A DNA stretch of 64,000 bases from Anthopleura xanthogrammica (Eukaryota; Cnidaria; Anthozoa; Actiniaria; Actiniidae): the NCBI GenBank assembly GCA_964019055.1, contig OZ025222.1, positions 6,320,746 to 6,384,745 of the forward strand, read 5' to 3'. Each line of letters opens with the position of its first letter. Positions within the stretch are counted from its first letter, which is position 1. This document shows positions 11,547 to 21,031 of this stretch, in pieces. The notes beneath the pieces were generated by a model. The model ran no database searches, was not told where the DNA came from, and saw nothing but the letters and a program-made list of their open reading frames with translations. The position numbers were made by a program, and so were the translations under genes.

Positions 11547-14500
11547 ATGTTGAATCTAATGGATGAGCCCATTCCCGAGATTAACGTACCAATACTACCA
11601 CCAACATCCCTAAAACCAAATCCAAAACCACTTATCATCAAAGAAATTCGGAAGGAGTTAAGTGACTTTTCGGAGTGGTTATTACCACTCATTCGCCCCA
11701 GACTTAGGAATCGTGCCGAGAGGAGGATCATGAGATTAAAGAAGAGAATAAGTGGGATTTATAGTGAGATGAAAAGAGGAAGGATCATGGAAAAATCCTC
11801 ATTCAAGTCATATCTCAAGGAACATAGGATCCTTGGATCTGATGATGATGTGGATCCCGCTGTCTTCATGAGAACGCATGAAAAACGTATCTTAGAGACC
11901 ATGTGGGTAAATGAGAAACCCGCGAAGGTGAAGCTCTACCTATCGTGTGAATTTTACAAGGCTGGAAATGATGGAAACGAAATCATTAATGTCGGACATT
12001 TTCACACACGATCAGTAATCATAACGAAATCCACGAACCTAATAGAGACATACCATAAACTTTTCGAGGATGTCCTAGAAAGAGTTACCAAATTCCAAAA
12101 CGAAGGTTCGGGGTGGATGCTAAGGAAAATAGTATCCTTAAGCATTCATTTTGCGAGATTCCGACTCCTAAGTGCTAGCACATACATTCCACTTCCTCAA
12201 AAATTAGCAGGGAGGCAAGCCATCATCAACCCCAAGAACGAAGACGAGCAATGTTTCAAGTGGGCGGTAACCATAGCCCGATTTACACCAAAACACCATC
12301 CTGAGAGGATAACAGACACTCTTAGGGAGAATGCGAAAAAGTTAAACTGGGATGGACTTCGCTTCCCCGTGGGACTCCAAGATATCCACATTTTCGAGAA
12401 AAACAACCCGGACTGCGCAATCAGCGTCATAGGGTACGAAAAAGAGGAACTCATGCCTCTTAGAATCTATGAAGGAGAAAGTAGAGAGCACGTCATAATC
12501 CTACTACTATTCTCCAACGGGGAAACGAATCACTATTGTTGGATCAAGAACATGTCAAGACTCTTATCCCCTGGACTATCGAATCACCAACATGAGAAAC
12601 ACTTCTGTTTGAGATGTCTTAACTCATTTAGCGCTGATCACGTCCTTCAATGTCATTTCGAATATTGTGGACAACACAAGTCCGTAAGAATAGACTTACC
12701 CAAAAAGGGAACCATACTCCAATTTAAGAACTATCCTCATTCCATGAAAGTCCCCTTTGTTATTTACGCTGATTTTGAGTGCGTGCTAGAAAAACTTGCT
12801 TCTTGTTCCAACGACCCCAACTCCCCTTCTACGGAACCTTATCAAAAACACAAACCATCGGGGTACTGTTACATAATCAAGTCTGATGAGAACATACTTC
12901 CTCCCAAGATCGTGAAATACACCGCTCCAAAAGAGGAAGAAGACTTAGGAGAACACTTCATGAGATCAATAGAAGAGGATGTCCTAGTCTTATACGAGAA
13001 GCTCTCAAGCATAAAAAAGATCATAATGACCCGCAATGACTGGAAAGAATACAAAGAAGCGATATATTGTCACATCTGTAATGGGGAGTTGGGGGATGAT
13101 AGGGTAAGAGATCACTGTCACCTCACAGGAAAATATCGAGGAGCAGCTCATAACAAATGTAACCTCCAATACCAACTCCCCAAGTTTATCCCCATCTTCT
13201 TCCACAACCTAGCAGGATACGACGCCCACCTATTCATAAAAGCCTTGGGGATCAGCGAGAGTAAGATCAGATGTATTGCAAGAAACGAGGAACAATACAT
13301 CTCATTTAGTAAAAGAATTGTTGTGGATCACTATACGAACAAAGATGGGAAAATTTGCGACATTCACCTGGAGATGAAATTCCTAGATAGCTACAAGTTC
13401 ATGTCCTCGAGCTTAAGTAATCTTAGTAATAACCTAACAAAAGACCAGTTCGGAAACATGAGCTGGTTTTATGGAGGTAGGCAGCTTGAGTTATTGACGA
13501 GAAAAGGGGTGTTTCCCTATGAATACATGGATTCCCTCACAAAATTAGAGGAACCTCGCTTACCCCCCATCGAAGCCTTTTATTCTGAGCTTAATGATAG
13601 TGACATCACAGATGAAGACCACGATCATGCGTGGAAAGTATGGAGGATGTTTGATATGAAGACGATGAGAGACTATTACGACTTATACCTCAAAACCGAC
13701 GTCCTTCTCCTAGCAGACGTGTTCGAGAACTTCAGAATCATATGTAGGAGGTATTATGACTTAGACCCCGCTTGGTATTATACAGCCCCCGGACTTGCTT
13801 GGGATGCCATGTTAAAAATCACGGGTATCCAATTAGAGCTTCTTACTGACATAGACATGATCTTAATGATAGAAAAGGGGATTCGAGGAGGAATTTCCTC
13901 TACGGGAAGTAAGCGTTATGCGAAGGCTAATAATAAGTACATGAAGGACTACGACCCTAAGGAACCCAGGATATACATACCCTATCTGGACGCAAATAAC
14001 CTCTATGGGTGGGCAATGTCCCAACCTTTACCAACTCATGGCTTCGAATGGATGGATGAAAAACAGCTGGAGAACTGGAAAAAGACTCCATGTATCTTGG
14101 AGGTGGATATAGAGTATCCCCCCGAATTACACGACCTCCACAACGACTACCCCCTTGCCCCCGAGCATCTCAAAGCAAAAAGTGGAGTAATGAAACTCAT
14201 CCCAAACTTCTACTATAAGTCCCACTATGTAGTCCATCACGACGTCCTCAAATTTTATATGAGTCAGGGATTAAAAGTCACGAAGATCCATCGAGGCATT
14301 ACCTTCAAAGAATCCCCCTGGTTGAAGAAATACATAGATCTAAACACCCACTTAAGAACCAACGCAACGAATGATTTTGAGAAGAATTTTTTCAAGCTCA
14401 TGAACAACTCTGTCTTTGGGAAGACCATGGAAAACATTCGCAATCGACGAGACATACGATTAGTAACAGATCAGAAACAAGTCAACAAGCTAATCAGTAA

Positions 14501-15181
14501 GCCTAATTTCATAGGAGCCAAATTATTCTCAGAACGATTAGCTGCGATCCACATGAGAAGAACACACTTAGAGTACAAAAAACCCGTTTACCTAGGATTA
14601 TCTATCTTAGACTTATCCAAGAGGTTTATGTATGACTTCCACTATAACTACGTCAAGAAAAAATATACTGACAACGCAACTCTCCTTTACACCGATACCG
14701 ATAGTTTGATCTACGAAATTTACACAGACGACTTCTATAAGGACATAGAAGAGGACATCGATAGCTTATTCGATACGAGCAACTACCCCATCAACCACAC
14801 AGGAATAACAAAACGAGTCAACAAGAAAGTAATAGGGATGATGAAGGACGAAACAGCTGGAGAACAAATCACGGAATTCATCGCATTAAGAGCGAAGCTC
14901 TATTGTTTCAGGACAAAGGAAGGAAAAGAGGAAAAGAAGTGCAAGGGAGTCAAAAAATGCGTTGTAGATTCCACTATCCGGTTTGCGCATTATAAGCAAT
15001 CCTATTGGAGGGAGAATCAGTCATGAGAACAATGAGAGTCTTTAGGAGTCACTTACACGAAATAACTTCAGAAAAGGTCCACAAGGTTGCTCTTTCCTCA
15101 AAAGACGACAAGCGAGTAATCCTTGAGGAAGATCCTATCATAACCTATGCCCATGGCCATTACATCAATGAGTTAGCTTAA
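11547..15181 (+). CDS. protein-primed family B DNA polymerase, frameshifted near the C terminus
   Basis: Polinton pPolB, which replicates the linear element from its ends. From ATG 11547 (a start also possible at 11460; the promoter motif favours 11547), ~1,160 codons are open to TGA at 15026. Zinc-finger-like Cys/His clusters lie near residue ~355 (HFCLRCLNSF) and 508-541 (CHIC...DHCHLTGKYRGAAHNKC, endonuclease-VII-like). The 3'-5' exonuclease motifs are YADFE (D409), YDAHLF (~558) and LKTDVLLLAD (~735). The polymerase motifs are A, LDANNLYG (D815); B, KLMNNSVFGK (~950); C, YTDTDS (~1048). The conserved C-terminal ~55 codons, including SSKDDKR and YAHGHY, continue in another frame (15003-15181), so a 1-nt loss near 15001 truncates the protein after motif C. 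The 3' end overlaps the convergent integrase by 9 bp. Confidence 0.93.
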
Positions 15182-16132
15182 GACACTATTTGGTGGTAGT
15201 TCCGTGTCCTCAGGGATCACTTGTAACTCCTCCCTAACCAAAGAACGCTTAGGAGCTCCTTCAGAGAGGTAGTAAAGCACGGGTTGATTAGGAGTGATGG
15301 CTGCACGCGATAGGTCATAATCTTGTAAAGACCAAATGGGATCAGTGGCACGTCGTTGACCACCCTCCTCTTCCCCTGGAGCATATAAGTATCGAACACT
15401 CACCCCTGGAGGGAGCCTATTTTCTTTCAATCCCACGGGTCTTTCGTATGTGGGGTCCCTATTCTCAAAGGACTCTAACTTTATAGCCCTGCTCGCTTTT
15501 TTCCCAGTAATCCTCTTAACTCCGTTGTTAATAGATCGTATCACAGCAGGAAGTCGTTCGACCCATTCTCGTGATCTTCCCTCTTCCATGATCATCTCTT
15601 GAGCATACTGATGACTAAACAACTTTTCAGCTAGTGTTCGATTAGCACGCTCCACGAGGGATTGTGCTCTATGATTTCCAGCTTCTGATCTTTGAACTTT
15701 TATTACACGTTTCTTCATGACTTTTGTGACTTCCCCATGAATTCTGTTCCTGGGTCAACCATCAAAGTTTCAGGCCAACTTAATGTCCTAGAATAAATAC
15801 TATTGAAGGCCCTAGATACTCCTGCGGAGTATTTTGTAGTCAGAGGTTCCGCATCCACGTATCTAGAAACAATATCCACCACCACGAGAGCATACTTATA
15901 CGTCTTTCTCTTTATGACATTGATGGATCTCATTGGGTGTAGAAATGTTCCAATGAAATCTGGGGATGTAGGTGGGAGCAGGTAGGTATATTTGCCATAA
16001 GGCTTGCTTAATGAGCCACTTTCTTGTCATCTCTTCAGAAATGCCTGTTGCTTGGGATAGTTTCGAAATCGCTGAATATCCCTTCCAATATCCTTCAGTT
16101 GAATAATAAGTGTTTGAAAGCTTTTCTTCCAT
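15173..16132 (-). pseudogene. Polinton rve-family integrase, broken
   Basis: A retroviral-type (DDE) integrase needed for genomic insertion, split over three frames: 16132-~15900 (N-terminal part, with the start MEEKLSNTYY), 15933-15715 and 15718-15173. Visible core elements are YKYALVVVDIVSRY, the second Asp in VDPGTEF and the catalytic Glu in HRAQSLVERANRTL, followed by a C-terminal region ending near YYLSEGAPKRSL. Between NEIHQC and the YKYAL strand only ~7 codons remain and the frame changes. In the family this interval carries the first catalytic Asp, so a small deletion appears to have removed it. A second shift lies in the run CCCC at 15733-15736. The start is 44 bp from the divergent capsid gene. 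Clearly non-functional as read. Confidence 0.92.
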
Positions 16133-16176
16133 AGTATCTAAGAGAGTAACTAGTTATTACATAAATAAGAAAAAGG
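16133..16176. promoter_or_regulatory. 44-bp divergent promoter between integrase and capsid genes
   Basis: This is the only spacer between the two divergent starts. On the capsid side it holds TTACATAAATAAGAAAAAGG directly before the ATG, matching the ATAAA/ATAAG leaders of the other structural genes. No early-type TATAAAG motif is seen on the integrase side. Confidence 0.5.
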
Positions 16177-17424
16177 ATGTCGCAAGCAATCTCAGAAAAA
16201 CTCGACGTATTACGACCTTATAGACAAGCCTATGGACTCAAAGCAGAGAAGAATATTCATCGCGTAAGCTTTAGTCCAGCCACAACTGAACCTGGACGAA
16301 CGTTGTCGATTCACATACCCAAGTTACCGGATAACGTGGTCATCGTACCCGGAAGCGTGGCACTCCTTATGGATCTCGCTTTGAAGGATGGGGCCACCTC
16401 GGACGCAAATAAGACCGTGGTTAATAACCTGGGTAAGAACCTTATCGAACAGATGAAAGTCACGTTTGGTGGAAAACCAATAGGAGATTTGACCCGATAT
16501 GACCTCTACCAAACTTACAGCGACTTATTCCTCCCAAAGAAAGAACGAAAGAATAGGCTAAGAGAAGGGATCTCGTCAGAAAACATGAGGAAACTAAGGA
16601 CGGTAGCTGGAGACAAGACCGAGACTGATGCTGCAGAAGTTGCTTTAGCTAAGGTGTATGGGACACGATACAGGATCCCCATATCCCACACCATCCTCGA
16701 CTCTCATGGAGTATATTATTCCAACGGATTAATAGATACCCTACTCTTTCAGATTACTCTTTCAGGAAGTGCAAAAATCGTCATCTCAGCCCAAACAGAC
16801 GCTAAGTATACCCTATCCAACCTAGAACTAGAGTATGAGACCATTACCAGCGAATATCTCGCAAACGAAGCATTAAGCAGCTATGAGGTAGGTAGGGGGT
16901 TCTTCTATGATAACGTATTGATGCATAAGTCTTTCCCCATCGACAAGAAAAAGACCACCATAATCAATGAACAGATCAACTTACCCTTAGGATCGATGAC
17001 TGGGATCCTAATGCTATTCATAGAACCATATACGGCCTGCGCTAGGGACTCAGAAAAATTCACGAACCCCAATATTACCAAGGTAGACATCAACGTGAAT
17101 AGTGTGCCTCATAAGCTGTATTCCGATGGTATGATACCAACAGACTTTTGGGAGTCGATCGTGATGCGATATGGATTGAGTGATAGTATTGGTCCAAAAG
17201 AGTTTTACGAGGACAAGTTTGCCTTGTGGATTGACTTGAGGACTTATCCTGATGGGAATATCCATGGTAATGGACTTGTTTCGGACGCCACGAAAGGTGG
17301 GGTGAAGCTCTACATTAAGAGAACTGCGGACGCGCAAGCTGGGGAAATGACGTGTTACTTGTTTGTCGTAGCTGATGGGTTGGTGGAGTTCGAGAATAGG
17401 AATATTAAGCAAAACTGGTATTAA
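16177..17424 (+). CDS. major capsid protein (double jelly-roll, Polinton type)
   Basis: An intact 415-aa ORF in the position and size range of Polinton double-jelly-roll capsid proteins. It is largely beta-prone with no membrane segment or enzymatic motif. The N-terminal half contains VALLMDLALKDG and LIEQMKVTFGG, and the C-terminal half contains the strand-rich segment FALWIDLRTYPDGNIHGNG, followed by a Gly-rich GVKLYIKR and an end at NIKQNWY. These fit the family by my recollection of its pattern; there is no single diagnostic residue. The neighbours support it: the ATPase lies 108 bp downstream and the probable penton in the same block. It should form the trimeric capsomers of an icosahedral particle. 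No lesions were seen. The assignment rests on pattern and context; structure prediction would settle it. Confidence 0.75.
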   Translation: MSQAISEKLDVLRPYRQAYGLKAEKNIHRVSFSPATTEPGRTLSIHIPKLPDNVVIVPGSVALLMDLALKDGATSDANKTVVNNLGKNLIEQMKVTFGGKPIGDLTRYDLYQTYSDLFLPKKERKNRLREGISSENMRKLRTVAGDKTETDAAEVALAKVYGTRYRIPISHTILDSHGVYYSNGLIDTLLFQITLSGSAKIVISAQTDAKYTLSNLELEYETITSEYLANEALSSYEVGRGFFYDNVLMHKSFPIDKKKTTIINEQINLPLGSMTGILMLFIEPYTACARDSEKFTNPNITKVDINVNSVPHKLYSDGMIPTDFWESIVMRYGLSDSIGPKEFYEDKFALWIDLRTYPDGNIHGNGLVSDATKGGVKLYIKRTADAQAGEMTCYLFVVADGLVEFENRNIKQNWY

Positions 17425-17532
17425 GGTTTATCTCTGAAGGCTTCACCTTAGGAAGTTCTTTGAGATAAGTATCTCCACTTTTGCTCAGTATGAATAAGTA
17501 CTAAAAAGGTGGTTATGATACAATAAATAAGG
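17425..17532 (+). promoter_or_regulatory. spacer with ATAAATAAGG leader before the ATPase
   Basis: A 108-bp intergenic stretch ending GATACAATAAATAAGG directly before ATG. It contains AAGGCTTCACCTTAGGAAG and GAGATAAGTATCTC, short imperfect palindromes that could serve 3'-end formation of the capsid mRNA (inference). Confidence 0.35.
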
Positions 17533-18084
17533 ATGGAGGAACTAAAAGATAAGACACCCTTTCACTGTATCATAACAGGACCCACGAATTGTGGGAAGAC
17601 TCAATATCTAGTAGATACGTTAAGGAATAGTTTCCGATATGTCTTCGAATATATCATACTCATCTGCCCCACTTATGTGGAGAATCTTACTTATCGAGGC
17701 TTCGCCAAAAACGACCCCAGATTCATCATCCTATAACCCAAGGCAGATGACGTGAATGAGATCTGCGATCTACTTTCCAGTTGTAATAAGGTATTTTCAG
17801 GACACGACACCCTAGTTATTTTGGATGATTGTGCTTTCTCGAAAGAGTTAAAACAAAGGTCAAATGACTTCGTTAGGATGGGACTTTCAGGAAGGCATGA
17901 TAAGATCTCCATTTGGGTTTTGACTCAGCAAATCACCTCCATAGCAAAACCCTTCCGCGAAAATGTTGCGTGTATTGTTTCGTTTTATAGTCCAAGTCAA
18001 TCAGCAAACAGAATACTGTTCCAGGAATTTGGAGGGGGTTTGGATCCAGAAGACAAGAAGACCTTTATGAAGATACTAAAATAG
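17533..18084 (+). pseudogene. A32-like DNA packaging ATPase with an internal stop
   Basis: An FtsK/HerA-superfamily packaging ATPase of the kind that loads DNA into Polinton and large-virus capsids. Walker A is GPTNCGKT (residues ~15-22), and Walker B is LVILDD after a run of hydrophobics in the second half. A later GLSGRHDKISIWVLTQQ segment matches the sensor region of the family. The reading frame is continuous from ATG 17533 to TAG 18084 except for one in-frame TAA at 17734-17736, between Walker A and Walker B. Total length ~183 codons, rather short for the family (usually 200-250 aa). A single-base nonsense change or base-call error would explain it. Confidence 0.88.
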
Positions 18085-18182
18085 GAAAAATACTCCAGGG
18101 TATGTTTTTGTTTAAGACATCCCCATCAATCCTACGTTGAGATACCTGGCCTAAGTATATATTGATGATGATAAAGTAAAGG
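18085..18182 (+). promoter_or_regulatory. spacer with GATGATGATAAAGTAAAGG leader
   Basis: A 98-bp intergenic stretch. Its end, TATTGATGATGATAAAG plus TAAAGG, precedes the ATG at 18183. The next gene has the very similar TATTGATGAGTAATAAAG, so TTGATGA plus ATAAAG may be a compound late-type motif. Confidence 0.4.
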
Positions 18183-18767
18183 ATGACATCCATCATGGAA
18201 CAATACGATGATGAATCCGTGCCTTCTCCATGCCTTCCCAGTTTGTCTTCAGAAGAAGTAAGAGAAGAAAAACCTAAGTCTAATAAGAAGTCCGAGGAGG
18301 ATGATGAAGAGTTGGAGGAAAAGCGGGAACAACTTTCCATGCTTGCCGTATTAGGAACCATTAAGGAATATACGGGGGGTAAACTAAGCTTAGGAGACAT
18401 CAAGAAATTATCTCCAAAGGACGTCAAGAAATATTATAACAGATACCAGACCGCCACGGGGATTAAGATGACGAATGGGTTAATGAATGTACTCCAAGGA
18501 TTAGCAGTAGAAGTCATCTCACGCATACTTCCAATCGATGATAAGAAAGAACTCAACAAAGACTTGCAGGAGGATGAGTTCCTGCGAGAAAGAGTAAGCA
18601 ACGATGTTGGATATCTCGCGTTGAAAGGAGGAAGATTTATAGCATTAGCAGATTTCCTTTTCCAAGTTGGTAAGCACATTAAGGTAGAGACAAATGCGAT
18701 TTTTGGATCTCCTGAACCTGCTGAGCAACTTGTTAATATGTTTGAGCAAGACTTAAGCAAGACTTAA
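18183..18767 (+). CDS. conserved Polinton protein, function unknown (194 aa)
   Basis: The N terminus holds the PSPCLPS segment that recurs in other genes of this element, then a very acidic/basic linker (residues ~25-50, many E/K, predicted disordered or coiled coil). It is followed by a conserved-looking core with KLSPKDVKKYYNRYQ (~85-99) and a hydrophobic C-terminal third (VGYLALKGGRFIALADFLFQVGKH). I recognise the core as a family that recurs in Polintons, but no biochemical role is known to me. The gene ends in a small tandem repeat (GCAAGACTTAA, three copies, 18747-18795) spanning the stop. Confidence 0.75.
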   Translation: MTSIMEQYDDESVPSPCLPSLSSEEVREEKPKSNKKSEEDDEELEEKREQLSMLAVLGTIKEYTGGKLSLGDIKKLSPKDVKKYYNRYQTATGIKMTNGLMNVLQGLAVEVISRILPIDDKKELNKDLQEDEFLRERVSNDVGYLALKGGRFIALADFLFQVGKHIKVETNAIFGSPEPAEQLVNMFEQDLSKT

Positions 18768-18795
18768 GCATTTGTTAAGCAAGACTTAAGCATTT
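18747..18795 (+). repeat. short tandem repeat GCAAGACTTAA (3 copies)
   Basis: AGCAAGACTTAAGCA is repeated across the stop codon of the 18183 gene and into the spacer. The duplication moves the stop codon itself, a local slippage product. Confidence 0.7.
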
Positions 18796-18812
18796 ATTGA
18801 TGAGTAATAAAG

Positions 18813-19280
18813 ATGGCATCAACAGAAGATGAAGGACGAATTACGAAAGAACCTCAAATGGTTGTTCGAGAAAAAGATCCTAAAAAGGTGGTTGCTGGAA
18901 AAAGATTAGCGGATTATAATAGGAGAGCTAAACAGGCCTTGCAAGAAAAGGAAGCTTCGGAAAAGAAAGCTTCGGAAAAGAATCCTGATATGGAAGAAGA
19001 GGGGTCGGGAGGAACATGGATACCTGAACTCAGCTTCGCTAGCATATTATCCGTGATAGGAATAACGCTAACGGTCGTTGACCTATATTTTAAGTGGAAA
19101 AAGAGCAACTCCATGCCTTCCCCCATGACTTCCCCAAACCTCCCCACTCTAATGGAAAACACTCCCATGCCTTCCCCATGCCTTCCCCATGCCTCCCCCA
19201 TGCCTTCCCCATCAACGACTCAACCTTCACAAGACACGACTTCTAGAACAAAACCGAGGATAGGAATGGAAGGACCGTAA
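18813..19280 (+). CDS. single-pass membrane protein with Pro/Ser-rich tail (155 aa)
   Basis: A basic, helix-prone N terminus (PKKVVAGKRLADYNRRAKQAL, residues ~25-45) and an EKKASEK linker precede one membrane segment (FASILSVIGITLTVVDLYF, ~74-92) and a Pro/Ser-rich tail with MPSP/PSPCLP repeats. The tail is encoded by four tandem copies of the 11-mer ATGCCTTCCCC (19167-19210) plus another copy at ~19112. Eleven is not a multiple of 3, so the three reading phases of the same DNA word give a 33-bp/11-aa pattern. The N-terminal block resembles a small conserved Polinton protein of unknown role. The leader is GAGTAATAAAG immediately before ATG. Confidence 0.75.
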   Translation: MASTEDEGRITKEPQMVVREKDPKKVVAGKRLADYNRRAKQALQEKEASEKKASEKNPDMEEEGSGGTWIPELSFASILSVIGITLTVVDLYFKWKKSNSMPSPMTSPNLPTLMENTPMPSPCLPHASPMPSPSTTQPSQDTTSRTKPRIGMEGP

Positions 19281-19322
19281 TAAAAATCATATAAGCGATG
19301 ATAAGCCCATCAAATAAAAGGT

Positions 19323-19550
19323 ATGTCAAAGAAAGAAAACGACCTCGTACAAAAGATCACGGAATCTGCAGTAGTTATCGGGATTGCTGCGGGTATAGGT
19401 TACTTAGGGAAGAAGATGACGAAAGAGTCATTCATCAGCGATCCATCCAATAGCTTGACGAACTATGGTAAGTGGGTGGCCGTGCTTGCGGGCTCCATGT
19501 ATTTGAAGGAGTACCTAGAAGCGAAGAAGATCTTACCTTCGATTGTTTGA
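19323..19550 (+). CDS. small two-TM protein (75 aa)
   Basis: Two hydrophobic segments: AVVIGIAAGIGYLG (~16-29) and WVAVLAGSMYL (~51-61), with a short basic N terminus. The leader CATCAAATAAAAGGT precedes the ATG. Similar short proteins occur in the same block of other Polintons (recollection). Probably a minor virion or membrane component; no function is assigned. Confidence 0.7.
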   Translation: MSKKENDLVQKITESAVVIGIAAGIGYLGKKMTKESFISDPSNSLTNYGKWVAVLAGSMYLKEYLEAKKILPSIV

Positions 19551-19588
19551 GGAGTGCATGAAAAACACCTAAACACTTATCTTTCTCA

Positions 19589-20030
19589 ATGAAAGATAAA
19601 ATGGTGTCTATAGCAATAATGATTGGAGGAGCCGTACTCAACGCAACGGCATTCGTGGGAGGGTCTTACTTGGCTAAGGCGTTATCAGGTGAAAGTGATC
19701 CAATGAAGGAAAAAAATTCGTCATGATAAGGCTTTGGAAAAGTATCAGAGGGATATGGGGGAGTGGGAAAAGAAGAGACAAGAGTATAGAGATTACTTAG
19801 GCTTACAATATGAGAATAAGAAGAGAGCAGAAAAGCTCCTGAGAGAAACAGGTGAAGACTTTTTGCTCTATGCTAAGACCCATCCGGATCCTACGTCCTT
19901 TCGTAAGACTTATCCAAGACCTAACTTCTCAGATTATTACAGACCAAGCAAGCAACAGAAGCAGTATGAGATGATTTATGTGGGCGGGGGAATCTTGGCT
20001 TTAACGTACGTTATTTTTAGAGTAATATAA
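19589..20030 (+). pseudogene. membrane-anchored coiled-coil protein, frameshifted
   Basis: The first frame (ATG 19589 or, more likely, 19601 after GAAAGATAAA) gives ~42-46 aa with a hydrophobic Gly/Ala-rich segment (IAIMIGGAVLNATAFVGG) and stops at 19726. The second frame, without its own ATG, runs to 20030: DKALEKYQRDMGEWEKKRQEY begins a charged helix, followed by an aromatic C terminus with a last TM (IYVGGGILALTYVIFRVI). An N-terminal TM followed by this kind of helix in one chain is the arrangement I expect for this family. The A-run at 19711-19716 is the likely site of a 1-nt shift. The two ORFs are therefore annotated as one broken gene. If they are separate, the second would need a TTG start at 19734. 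Confidence 0.7.
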
Positions 20031-20033
20031 AAT

Positions 20034-21023
20034 ATGGCAGAATTTGGAGGATATATAGACATTGGAGGAGATATAGACTTTGATCCTCTTACAGAAGAGG
20101 GGAAAGAGGACATTAATGATGAGTTAAAACCCTTGTTTGAGCGTGAGGATATAGGTGGGAAGAGTTGGCTTAAGAGATTTAGGGAGTTCTTTTCGAGGAG
20201 AGGAATGGATATAAGTGACCGATAATTAAAGGGGTATGAGAGAATATCCGGTGAGGATAATGATACATATCGTAGTAGGCTTCATAAGAGTGTTATTGAA
20301 GAGTTTGAGATGCATAGATTGGAGGAAAGGGAAGCCATGATGGGGTCTGCTGCGGAAAAGGTAAAAAATAAGTATCCAGACTGGGACCCCAAGAAAAAGG
20401 TAGGTAAATCTAAGATGATACTAGTCGGAAAAGATAAGTTTGATAGGGTGACACTGAGGTTGGGAAAAAAGAACTCTATGATACGCTTCTTAGACGAACC
20501 TGAGACTTTTTCCAAGACGATGAAGGAAACCTTGGGCGAACGATGGGATGAGGTTACGGCAGACAACGAAAGAATTATAGAACGAGATGAAGAAGAGTTC
20601 GAAAGGTTGAAAGAGGAGAACGATCCTAATACTGAGGAACGAAGAGAAGAACTAAGGAGAGAAAAAGAACAAGCGGAAGGAGAAAACGAAGCCATACTAG
20701 AAAAAGTTCCCCTGAAAGACCGCATTAAAGATATCTTTAAGAAAGCAGGGGGGATCACCCTAGCTTCCCTACTAACAGCTACCCTTGTCGTAGTTGGATT
20801 CATCCTTTCCAAACTCAAGGCAGGATTATCCGCCATGGGGAGGGGGTTGAAAAATCTAGGCAAAAAGTTGGCTGAGTGGTTACCTGGGTTGATAGGCTCT
20901 ATTGCTTCGTTTATATTCAAGACGATCGGAGAGGTTGTGGGGTTCTTGGCTAAGAATACGTGGTTGTTGATCGTAGCTGTGGTGGTGTACGTGGTTGAAC
21001 GATATAAGGATAAAAAAAGATAA
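20034..21023 (+). pseudogene. membrane-active protein, one gene split by an in-frame stop
   Basis: ATG 20034 (leader TAATATAAAAT) opens an acidic 63-aa segment (FGGYIDIGGDIDFDPLTEEG) ending at TAA 20223-20225. The same frame is then open to 21023, with no ATG until 20310, so a single ~329-codon gene with one nonsense change is the simplest reading. The long part has a globular, charged middle (KVGKSKMILVGKDKFDRVTL), a Glu/Arg-rich coiled coil (~170-210 of the joined frame) and a C terminus with a TM-like segment (LASLLTATLVVVGFIL). An amphipathic helix (LKNLGKKLAEWLPGLIGSIA) and a final TM (WLLIVAVVVYVV) follow. An amphipathic helix beside TMs suggests a membrane-active virion protein; this is inference. 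Confidence 0.7.
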
Positions 21024-21031
21024 GGATATAA

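Noticed and set aside
20282..20920. 212-aa minus-strand ORF
   Set aside because: Antisense of the Glu/Lys-rich plus-strand gene; Ser/Leu-rich composition is the expected mirror image.
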